NCBI GenBank assembly: GCA_032719365.1
Contig: CM064865.1
Location: 39,172,065 to 39,236,064, forward strand
Origin: Prinsepia uniflora
Taxonomy: Eukaryota; Streptophyta; Magnoliopsida; Rosales; Rosaceae
DNA: 64,000 bases
Reading direction: 5' to 3'
Shown here: in pieces, positions 1 to 9,580 of the stretch
How positions within the stretch are numbered: the stretch's first letter is position 1
How the letters are laid out: every line of letters starts with the position of its first letter
The notes under the pieces: model-generated
The model's input: only the letters and a program-made list of their open reading frames with translations
Told to the model about the DNA's origin: nothing
Database searches by the model: none
Position numbers and translations under genes: made by a program

Positions 1-2
1 AA

Positions 3-478
3 CTTCCTCATGTCATATACTATGCAAGCCAAACCTTTAATGATGCCCAATTGAACTATTATACAACTAAAAAGGAGCTTCTTTCTGTTATCTTTGCCGT
101 GGAAAAATTTCGGAGTTACTTGATTCAAACAAAGGTCATAGTTTACACCTATGACGCATCGTTGAAATATTTGTTGAGCAAAAAGGATACAAAGCCTAGA
201 TTGTTGCGATGGATGCTTCTCCTTCAAGAGTTTGACTGGGAAATTCGGGACAAGAAGGGGAATGAGAATGTGGTTACTAATCATATGAGTCATCTCATCC
301 ATGGCTCGAATGAAGAAGAGGATCACCTGCCCTTGCACGAGACATTCCCTGACGAACAACTTTTCAGCATTGAAACAATTGATCCATGGTACGCTGATTT
401 GATTTACTTTATTGTAACCAAGCAATTCCCTTGTTTTTTGAACAGGTACCAAAGGAATAAGCTTGTAAGCAAGCTAGT
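3..478 (+). pseudogene. Athila pol fragment: RNase H and connecting region
   Basis: An open frame runs in from the window edge. It shows the RNase H-type sequence KKELLSVIFAVEKFRSYL and then the end-of-domain signature LLQEFDWEIRDKKGNENVV. RNase H degrades the RNA strand during reverse transcription. A spacer (about residues 95-150) leads to the zinc-binding region of integrase. At about 470-479 the homology moves from this frame to the next, which marks a frameshift. The open frame that continues to 725 past that point is out-of-frame translation and has no meaning. The first part of the domain lies outside the window. Confidence 0.85.
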
Positions 479-1675
479 TATTACATTTGGGACGAGCCCT
501 ACCTATGGAAACATTTCCCGGATCAAATCATTCGATGATGCATTCTCGATTGTGAGGTACGTTCTATCCTTGAATTTTGTCACTCTTTTGCGTGTGGAGG
601 GCACTTTGGGGCCAAGAAAGCAGCATATAAAGTCCTTCAAAGTGGTTTCTATTGGCCCACACTCTTCAAGGATGCTCATGAATTCGTTCTCACATATGAT
701 CGATGCCAAAGGCAAGGTAACATAGGTCCTAGGAATCAAATGCCTTTGAACCCGATTTTAGTTGTTGAGATCTTTGATATTTGGGGCATTGATTTCATGG
801 GACCTTTCCCTAATTCTTTTGGTAATGTTTACATATTTCTTGCTGTGTATCATGTATCTAAATGGGTTGAGGCACTTGCCACTAAAACTATTGATGCTAA
901 GATTGTTGTGAGTTTCATTCAAAACCATATTCTAGCTAGGTTTGGTGCACCAAAGGCCATCATAAGCGATGGAGACTCCCAATTTTGCAATCGTTCTTTT
1001 GAGGCTTTGATGAGGAAGTATGGTGTAAATCACAGAGTATCCACCCCCTACCATCCTCAAACAAGTGGACAAGCCGAAGTGTCCAATAGGGAGATCAAAG
1101 CGATACTTGAAAAGACAGTACATCCTAGCCGCAAGGATTAGTCCTTAAGGTTGAACGATGCATTTTGGGCTTATAGGACGGCTTTCAAGACACCTTTAGG
1201 TATGTCCCCTTTTAGATTAGTCTTTGGTAAAGGTTGTCATCTACCTGTAGAGCTCGAACACAAGGCTTTTTGGGTGGTTAAGCGCATGAACATGGACCTA
1301 GACGTTGCTGGAATTCACCGAAGGTTGCAACTGAATGAGCTTGATGAACTTCGCAATGAGGCATATGAAAGCTCACGAATTTACAAGGAGAAGACCAAGG
1401 CCTTTCATGACAAGAACATTCAAAGGAAGGTCTTTCAAGTTGGCTAACAAGTCTTGCTCTTCAAGTCCCGACTCAAGTTGTTTCCCGGTAAGTTACGTTC
1501 TCGCTGGTCTGGTCCATTCATTATCACTAATGTTTTCTCTCATGGTGCAATTGAAATTCAACATCCGGTTAAGCGAGAACCCTTCAAGGTGAATGGCCAT
1601 AGACTCAAGCACTTCTATGGGATGTCTCCCATCCCCCTTGAGGCCCCCGAGGCCCCTGCACCTGCTCTCTCATGA
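479..1675 (+). pseudogene. Athila integrase (broken by three stops)
   Basis: Homology resumes at 479 in a new frame (YYIWDEPYLWK). The order is a degenerate HHCC zinc region (CHSFACGGHFGAKK then DRCQRQ, with the first cysteine of the CxxC pair read as tyrosine), the DDE core and a C-terminal domain ending at a natural TGA (1673-1675). The three catalytic acids are still visible: D in WGIDFMG, D in IISDGDSQF, E in SGQAEVSN. Premature stops are TGA at 536-538, TAG at 1139-1141 and TAA at 1445-1447, each explicable as a C-to-T or G-to-A change. Integrase would insert the cDNA into the genome; this copy cannot make a full protein. Confidence 0.9.
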
Positions 1676-1830
1676 GCTGCTTTCCTTGTCTCGCCTAGAC
1701 GTTAAATCAAGCGCTCCTAGGAGGCAACCTAGCCCTGGTTTGTTCCCTTTTTCTTATGGACGTTTTTCACCTTCTAACTAATGGATTTGTCTTCCTTTTA
1801 TGCTCAAAACATTGAGGAAAATGTTTCATT

Positions 1831-1845
1831 TAGGTTTGGGGGTAT
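1831..1845 (+). other. Internal polypurine-tract-like sequence
   Basis: TAGGTTTGGGGGTAT here is identical to the 15 bases just before the LTR at 3502-3516. It lies shortly after the end of integrase. It could be a second plus-strand priming site or the remnant of a duplicated 3' region. Confidence 0.6.
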
Positions 1846-2695
1846 GGGACTTAAGTTTAGGGGTACACAATTCAGTTTCTGTTTTGTTTTCCTTGCTGTT
1901 TTTTATTTTCTGCTCTTAATTCCTTGCTGTGTTTTGTTTTATGTTTTGTTTTCTTTGCTGTTTTTTGTTTTGTGATGCTAGTTTTTATGCATAAACAAGT
2001 TAATATGAATGTATAGAACATGAGAATTGCTTGTACTTACTAAGAATTGTTGTCATTTCCATTGAATTCACACTTGCACTTCACAATACCATAATCAAGT
2101 GATTAAGCAACCAAAACAATTGAATTTGAGCATACTTAGAAAATTAGTGGAGACTACCATTGTGAGATTTTTTAGCTTGATTTCCTTTCTTTTTGAGTGA
2201 TCTATTTGTTTCTACTCTCAAACACTCATCCCTTTGTTCATAATTGCATGATCTCTTTCTATTTGCATTGATGTTTAAAGAACCATATCTATTGGATGCT
2301 CTTGATTTAATGTGTAACTTTTTATGAGATGTGATATAAACTATGTGTGTTTTAGCTCCTAAAGGCCCTTCTTTTCCCCATCCACATTGCATGTTCCCGA
2401 AGCCCCTTTGAAGCCAAACACTTAGCCGTTTTGCTCTTCACCTACAATATGACCTAACCAAGTTTTGAACCGTTCATAATGGCTACACCTTATAATCTAA
2501 ACTTGTGTCAAGGTTGCATCAAATAAGATTCATGGTGAGAAGGAAATATGTTGATGTTTTGTGCTAATTATACTCATGTGATGGAAGTATGTTCGAAGGG
2601 AAAAGATCGTTCGTTTATTTGTAAAGTGAGGAAGTTATTGCATGATCTTGGCGCAGCCTATCTATATAAAAAAAAATGTATCAAGTTCATTAGTG

Positions 2696-2756
2696 AAAAG
2701 AAAAAAAAAAAAAGGAAAAAATTTGTGATTTAAAAAGAAAAAAATAAAAAATAAAG
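2696..2756 (+). repeat. A-rich low-complexity tract
   Basis: Mostly A with scattered G and T inside the Athila 3' non-coding region. It is probably simple-sequence drift; I see no function. Confidence 0.8.
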
Positions 2757-3501
2757 CAATGAACTTAGAGTTCAGTCAAGTGAGCCAAGTAGCTCAATTA
2801 AAGCATTTTTGTGAGTTTATGAACGGTTTCATCTAGACTCAAGGTCCGAGTCATGACTTCTCATGCCTTGATGTAGTTTAGGTTCTTTGAATTCCAACTT
2901 TTCTTTCTAAACCCACGAACCTAGCCCTATTACAACCCTTGAATGAAGACCTATTGATCTTGTGAATGGTTATGCAAAGGATTAAGGTACGTATCTCTGT
3001 TCTTAAAATTCAATTCCTTTGTGAGATCATATTTTCAGATAAAGTGTTGTTCTTCATTGAAATCCATATGTGATTAACTTGATTTTATTTACATAAACTC
3101 TTCACATATGCTTGTTGAGTGAAAACCTTAGGATTCTTGAGCGTATTGAGTGATGCCTAGTGAGGATTAGAGTCGAGGCGAAATCTTTCTAGGGTGTTTA
3201 GATGACGTTGTTTTCTAGTTTGATAATTTGAGATATTGGTATAAACACTTACCACTTGAGTTCACGATTATGGCATGTTTCTTGGTTTGTGTGAGTTTAT
3301 TTTCTATTCTTGATTCCTATTAACTTGTTGATGCATGACTCCTAGCATCCGTTGTGTTAAGTAAAACGTTTGTGGATATCGTGCTGCTATAACCCTCAGG
3401 AGACAAAACTCCTCCTACTAGGTGAACCTAGAGGTTTAAATGCTTATCATAACTAGATCGAGTCTTTTATTTTGTTGTTTTTCTAAGGGACTAGCAAAAG
3501 A

Positions 3502-3517
3502 TAGGTTTGGGGGTATT
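3502..3517 (+). other. Athila polypurine tract
   Basis: A purine-rich run (AGGTTTGGGGGTA core) immediately precedes the LTR start TGATAAGTCAC, the expected place for plus-strand DNA priming. Confidence 0.8.
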
Positions 3518-5380
3518 TGATAAGTCACAAATTAAGCATCATTTCAACGTTATTTCTTATCCCTTTTACTTATCTTTTGGTTAAAATCATTTAAACAATA
3601 GGAGAAAATGATCTCTTTTGTGAAGTTTGTGTAGATTGCTTAGTTGAGATTTAAATCATGTTTTGCAATGAAATGTGATCTTTCCAAGGCTAAATATTTA
3701 AGGACTCATCAAGGACTCATAAAAGGCCTCATCACCTCCCATTTACATGACCAAGATCCACCAAGATCCTAAAAGTCACGACCTAGCCCCTAGAAGCCCA
3801 CAAAATACGGTTAAGGGTGTTTTAGGGGGTTTACTTGTGCATCAAGCAACTTTGGACGAATTTTCCTACCTTTCTCAATGAGGAATGACGTGAATTGACT
3901 TGGATAAGAAGACTTAATTATATTCCTAATCAGATCTTGAAGTTAAAGAAGCAAGAAACAAGGAAAATTAAGTTTCATGGAAATTAAGAAACCATCTTGT
4001 ACATGGCTAGGGTTAATTAACTTCCCTTATCATGTTTTCTTTATTTTAGGGCAATGTAATCTGATTTAGGATAGCATTAAATGAAATCCTAGTTAAAGAT
4101 AAAGTCAAGAAGTGGAAAGAAGGAAGGAAAGAGACTCCTTGTACAAGAAGGACACAAAAAAATGGCTAACTATGGGTTTTCACAGAAACAAGGAGTTTTC
4201 CTCCTTGTTTAGGGGTTGTTTTCCCTTTTCTTTGAGGGAGATGTTAGGGCAGGTGTTAGGGGATATAAATATATGTTTTCTCATTTTTTTTGGACGTTCA
4301 ATTTACCTCCTAAGGTCCCAAAACTTTGCAAAAATTTCTGCTCAAGGTTTATACACAAAGTAGCTACAATTTACCCTTTTGTTCATGCTTTTGTATTCAA
4401 GTCTTGCATCTTCTTTGTGACGTGAAGCTTGGAAGAAAAAGAAGTGTTTGTGCCACTTCTCTCGCACATCATTCATCTTAGTATTTGTGTTTCTTAATCC
4501 CTAATCTCTTTAAGTTTTTATGCATTCAATTTTGTTGTTTGTTAACTTAGTTATCCGTGAGTAGTTTCCTTTAGGATTAGGGCTGTTTGAAGCCCTAGCC
4601 ATGTAGTTTATAATTATATTTCTGGCTGTTGATTATGGTTGTTATGTATGCCTGGATTTGTTGGATTACTATGCTTCATGAACTCAATTTATGCTTGTAA
4701 GTTTGATCACCTTATTTGCGTATAATTGTCGATGTAATTGCTTGACGGATCACCTTGATGTTTGTGTTCACCCTACAATTTGTAGCATCATTTTTAAGAG
4801 GGGGAATCTTATTCGTAATCTAAACTCATGACTTCCTAGGTCTGCACATCACTTTTCTAGGGACAGTGTAGTGTCATTAAATCTTCTTCATATTTCATGC
4901 ATTATCACGCACCATCGATAATAGTTGTTTAAGGGCGGGTACATCACGCTTAAACATGCAATCTAAGAGAAGATAAATGTGTGGGGGTGAGCCTTAGCAG
5001 GACCCTTGCATGGGCACTTAATTCAGATACGTGCATAATTAATCTAATCAACAAAATCTAAGGAGAAATATAATTGGTAAAGGTTGATAACATGTCCTAA
5101 TTCGTCCTAATCATCCAATCAACTTTCAAATCAAGTTTTTCATCATTTTGCACTTGTTTTCATCATTTAATTTCGTTCTAACCATCACTCAAAAGCTCCC
5201 AACGTTTTTGTACTTTTTCTCAAGTTGTTTCATTCCAAACTAAGTGGATTCACGTTGAACAAGTCCTCGAGGGATCGACCTTTGCAAACCTACTATACTC
5301 GTCATACGATTTTGTGCACTTGCAAAGTATTACATTAGGAGTTATCATTCATAATTTCTTGGTTGATAAATCTTCTATCA
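3518..5380 (+). repeat. Athila 3' LTR (1,863 bp)
   Basis: It begins TGATAAGTCAC directly after the polypurine tract and ends CTTCTATCA, so the termini TGATA/TATCA are exact inverse complements. The length fits Athila LTRs, which commonly exceed 1.5 kb. A TATA-like box lies at 4264-4271. Downstream sequence is unrelated LARD interior. No second copy is in the window for comparison. Confidence 0.88.
4264..4271 (+). promoter_or_regulatory. Candidate LTR TATA box
   Basis: TATAAATA inside the Athila LTR, about 750 bp from its start. This is a plausible core promoter, so the transcript would begin some 25-35 bp downstream. Based on the motif only. Confidence 0.45.
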
Positions 5381-6412
5381 GTCACTCACGCACCCCGTAT
5401 CATCGTCACGACTGACGAATCCCATCATCACAATCATCACGACAACCTGAGCCTATCCAACTCGATAATACTCGACTACGTCCATCGACAGCAGCGTCTG
5501 CCACAACCTCGTGCAGACCAATCTCAGAAACGTTCTGCTATCGAGACTCCAAATCCATGTGATCGACTCACCGCTGGTACCAACCGCTCAACACACAACA
5601 TCCACCGATCGGTCCACCTCAGGATTCGATCGACGAGTACCACACTCCTGGTAACTTGTCCAATCAATCACCAACTAGGTTTATCACAAACCCGGCTGCT
5701 CAGTGCAGTTCAACCATCCTGACCGATCCCTCGCTCTCGACTTCAAAGAGTCGTCATACTCCAATATGGGTACCACATCAGCCAATATCCATGATCCAAT
5801 GACTTTGTCCTCTCGTAACTCTACGGCTCTCAGCCGCTGGCCTCCACAAGAATTTGGCCATACTCCAGGCCTAACACTACACAAGTACTACGTGTGCAAC
5901 CGCATCCTACAATGTCACACTACAATGACTCCGGGCATCCATTGCCAGTCGACATCCCTCCGGGATTCGACACACTTAAACATGGCAACACATGCCAAAT
6001 AGGGTGAAACATTCATATTCCCAACAATCTCACTCGGGTTAACCATGACCACAGCTGCTCTCTGTAGCACACTCTCCAATCCTTCATCACACGACCGACA
6101 ACGGTCTCGACTCACGGGTCGTCATACGGTCTCTACTGGTCCACTGGATCCTACTCACCAGTAACACTACGGCTCTAAGCCGTTGGATTAATATGAATAC
6201 TGATCCTAATCGGGATCCACTTCCTCGAAACACGCGACATCCAATGCCAATCAAACCTCAAACTATTGTACCACGTGCCAAACATCATCTAACTAAGGTT
6301 TGATTCTACCGAATCCTCATAGTAATGCCCTAACTATCAGGTTGATGACGGGCTGTTACGACTACAGAGACATCACATCCTCGACCTGTGCGCACTCTCC
6401 GCGGGAAAACCC

Positions 6413-6424
6413 GCTCTGATACCA
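6413..6424 (-). other. Second primer-binding-site-like sequence of LARD-3
   Basis: Minus-strand TGGTATCAGAGC, a perfect complement of the initiator tRNA-Met 3' end. It lies about 50 bp further inside the element than the site next to the LTR, which carries a mismatch. Confidence 0.7.
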
Positions 6425-6463
6425 CTTGTATTAGAGTACCATGAGTATCAAATGAGCCAACCT

Positions 6464-6475
6464 GCTATGATACCA
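6464..6475 (-). other. Primer binding site of LARD-3 next to the LTR
   Basis: Minus-strand TGGTATCATAGC, three bases inside the LTR end (...TGACA). It differs from the consensus TGGTATCAGAGC by one base. Confidence 0.75.
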
Positions 6476-6478
6476 CTT

Positions 6479-9400
6479 TGTCAGGACCCGTCCCAAATCC
6501 CCCGGGATTAACGTGAGACGCCCTGATCCCGTCTAACACGAAGTGTCAGACCAGGGAAAATTCCGTCTCTAGCCCTCATCGGGCTTGCAGAGTACGCCAA
6601 GATCGTAGGAGGAGGAGTGTGATGTATCGATCTCTACCACAGCCCGCATCCGTGATCAACCTGAAATGCATTAAAACCACGAAAACTGTGAGTGGACAAA
6701 ATAATATTTTAATAAAAACATTTCATAAAAAGACCTCTATGCCCTTCACTAAAAGAATATGCATGCATTCAAAAATCATTTACCGAAACGTTCATAAAAC
6801 CATTTGAAAATATTCTCAAAACCTTTCAAGGGTTCATCCCCGGTCCCTATAAACTGTTATGAACCATAAATCCATTTATGGGTCCCCGACCCAAAATCAC
6901 AATCTTAAAACATGGAACACGGTAAATCAAATCAATAGGGACTCAGCCCAAATCACGTCATGTGGGTCTCAGTCCAAAACCATTCTCAATGAAATACCAA
7001 AACGTAGAACACGGGGTCCCCGCCCCAAATCATTTCCAAAATATCAAATACGGGGTCTCCGCCCCAAATCACTTTCCATAAGAACGACATACGTACTCAT
7101 ATGTATAACCCATCTGCGGCAATTCTGAGAAGATGCCAACTCGGGGCACACAGCCTCTAGGGAACACATCCCTGATATATGTCACGATTCATCATATATA
7201 TACTAGTGCGCACACCACTCGGGGTCTCACTCCGAGTCTTTTCTCCATCTGGGAGGCTCTATCTCTGAATCTAATTCGAGCTCTATCTCTGGATCTAGTC
7301 CGAACATCTCTCCAGAATCGGGTCTAGGACCACACTAGAACTTCTACTCCTGGAACGGGATCCTTATGAGGATACCCATTCTGGTATTTGGATCCTGACT
7401 CTCTAGGTCGACATCTGGAGGAGACCATATAAATGATATGGAGGGTTTGTACATTTCAAATACTTTCTTTCTTTCTCAAAACATATTTCAACTGGGTCTC
7501 ATACCCGATTCATCTCAATAGCATTCATCGAATCCGATTCAAATTCACTTTCACAGGCCTCAGCCTAAATTGGCAGTTCAACAGGGTCTCATGCCCGAAT
7601 TCTCATTTCATAAATCGAACTAGGATTCAAGCCCGATTTCACAATCAACTGGGCATCTAGTCGGATATCACGACTAACTGGGTCCTAAGCCCGAAACCAT
7701 AAATCAACTGGGCCTCAAGCCCGATTTCACAACCAACAGAGCCTCAACCCCGATACTACAGTGAACGGGGCCTAAATCCCAAGATTACAACCAACTGGGC
7801 CTCAAATCCGAATTCGTAAACCAACGGGGCCCTCGGCCCGATCGTATAACTCAAATGGACCCTCGGTCTGATTCCTCGTCAAATCAAATGGACTCCAAGT
7901 CTGAGAGTTTGTAAATCAAATGGGTCTCGTGCCCGAGTTCATATTTCCAAATCTAAAACTCATTCATCAAACCATCATTGAAAACCTAGCACGTACAAGC
8001 ATCGTATAAAACAGGAAATCTTGAAATACGAGCAAATACGTAAATCCTTGGCTACCACAAAAAAATGCACTCATGGAATCACAAAAAATGTTCTAAAACA
8101 GTTATAAAACATTTATGCATGCATAAATTTCGAAAGAAAGCTCCACTCACAAATCGTCCAAAGCCGCGGCTCGATACGCGCGCCATAAGCTTCTCCGGGG
8201 CCAATCGTATCCTCCGGGATTCCTGAACCTGTCCAAATAGTAATAGAAGGTTACTAACTACTTAAATAAATCCTCACTAAAGCCCCGTAATTTTCTGGAA
8301 TTTTTAACTATTTTTAAACTCGAACCTAAACCTTCAGACAACTCGAACTATATCGAAACGATGTCCGATCTACTCGAAACCAGTCCCAAAATGTTCGTTA
8401 CATCGAATAGATGAAATTACATGTTGGAAGTTTCCCCATAGGACTGTTCACGCACCGCCCAAAGGGGCTGTGCGTGGGAGCCACGTACCCAGCACAGTCA
8501 CCCCTAACCTCGCGTGAACAGGCGGTCTGTTTCACCTCTGAATTTTCGGTCCGGTCCGACCAGCGGAGCCGGTTCACCAATTTTCCTTCCTTATTTCAAC
8601 CCGATTCCAACCTTATTCAATCCCAACCTCTTCATCACATCCCTAGGAATCTAACCATGTAATTAGAATGAAGAAAAACGGGGAAAACATACCTTGTATC
8701 GATTAAACAGGGACGACCAATCTTCAACCGCCCTGCCTGAGTTTTCTGGCCATCCCTAGCCTCCCATTTTGATTCTTACACGCTCACAAGAGCTCAGAGA
8801 AGCCATCACTGTCATCAAAACATGCTCACAACGCCCCAATCGAAATTAATAGAAAATTGGTCATAATCGGGAAATCGGTTTACCTTTGTTACCTGGCCAT
8901 CACCGCCGTCCACGATGGCCTTAGCATATCCCAGCCACTGTCTGCCTCCTCTGTCTCTCCCTCTCAGTCCAATAGCAAAGATGGAAATGGTCGATGGGTG
9001 GGTTTGGGTGAGATCGGGTTTGTTTGGACGAACAAAGGAATGAAGATGATATGCATGAATGAAAATGGGTGGGCAATTGATGGATGACAAGTGTCATTCA
9101 TCCATTGGGCAAGCCCCAAAATATCTGGGCCCACATAATTCGAAAAAGGCATCCGTTTCGTAATTCGTGCAATAATACGTTTGAACTTCCGTGAACTGTA
9201 ACTTTCCCGTCGAACGTTCGATTTCGACGTGCCACCTGTCTACGGATTCGTATCGCCTCGATCTACGTAACGGTCCTCGACCCTTGGCCATCAGACCTCC
9301 TGAGTCAAAAGTCAACTATTTGCCTCATTTCAACCAAATTACCAAAATACCCTCGAACTTTCGAAAATAATAACTTCTTCCTCGAACATCGCAATCGGGC

Positions 9401-9580
9401 GTGCCACCAGTCTATGAACTATTTAACCGCCTAAACGAAGAGTCAACATTTCACCCATTCTAAGGGCAAAATCGTCATTTCGTCCTGAACGTCCGTTAAT
9501 CCTCTTCTAATCCTCGATTAGTCTTTCTAATCTATCATTAATTCTTAATTAATCTCAATAATTCGGGACGGGTCGTTACA
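6479..9580 (-). repeat. LTR of LARD-3 (3,102 bp)
   Basis: On the minus strand it begins TGTAACGACCCGTCCCG and ends ...GGGTCCTGACA. It contains the shared LTR features: a palindrome around 9073-9105 (GGATGACA / TGTCATTCATCC), a mini-hairpin array at 7480-7945, and the inverted motif pair at 6687-6697 and 8141-8151, each next to ATGCATGCAT. No coding capacity is seen. Confidence 0.88.
7480..7945 (-). repeat. Array of degenerate ~30-bp mini-hairpin repeats in the LTR
   Basis: More than ten units of about 30 bp, each with a short complementary core such as GGGCCTCAAGCCC or GGGTCTCATGCCC joined by AT-rich spacers (for example CGATTTCACAACCAAC). Units vary, but the GGG/CCC complementarity is kept in most. 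Confidence 0.75.

Larger units (their letters stand above)
1676..3501 (+). other. Athila non-coding region between pol and the 3' LTR
   Basis: About 1.8 kb with no open frame above roughly 80 codons. In some Athila elements this interval carries an envelope-like gene; none can be read here. It is T-rich near 1880-1975, holds a polypurine-tract-like 15-mer at 1831-1845, and holds an A-rich tract at 2696-2756. Confidence 0.75.
1..5380 (+). mobile_element. Athila-lineage Ty3/gypsy retrotransposon, 3' portion
   Basis: The window opens inside the pol region and continues through RNase H, integrase, a long non-coding tail and one complete LTR. The protein fragments match the Athila lineage as I know it (for example KPRLLRWMLLLQEFDWEI in RNase H and LKLFPGKLRSRWSGPFII in integrase). 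The LTR begins TGATA and ends TATCA, a perfect 5-bp terminal inverted repeat, and follows a polypurine tract. The 5' LTR, gag, protease and reverse transcriptase lie outside the window, so no TSD can be checked. The element abuts a truncated LARD interior at 5381 and probably inserted into it. The copy is dead: one frameshift and three premature stops lie in the visible pol. Confidence 0.93.
5381..9580 (-). mobile_element. LARD-type non-coding LTR retrotransposon, truncated (LARD-3)
   Basis: Read on the minus strand this is a 3.1 kb 5' LTR (9580 to 6479), a primer binding site, and about 1.1 kb of interior before the Athila element cuts it off at 5380. The interior shares sequence with the start of the interior of the LARD at 34234-43986 (GGTTGATGACGGG near 6340 and near 40863). 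No protein homology is visible. The base next to the LTR end begins TTCTA, the expected TSD, but its partner is outside the window. Confidence 0.82.

Noticed and set aside
503..739. 78-codon minus-strand frame over the Athila integrase
   Set aside because: Antisense shadow of the degraded integrase region.
5363..5722. 119-codon frame starting at the end of the Athila LTR
   Set aside because: It crosses the boundary between two unrelated elements, and its translation is low-complexity.
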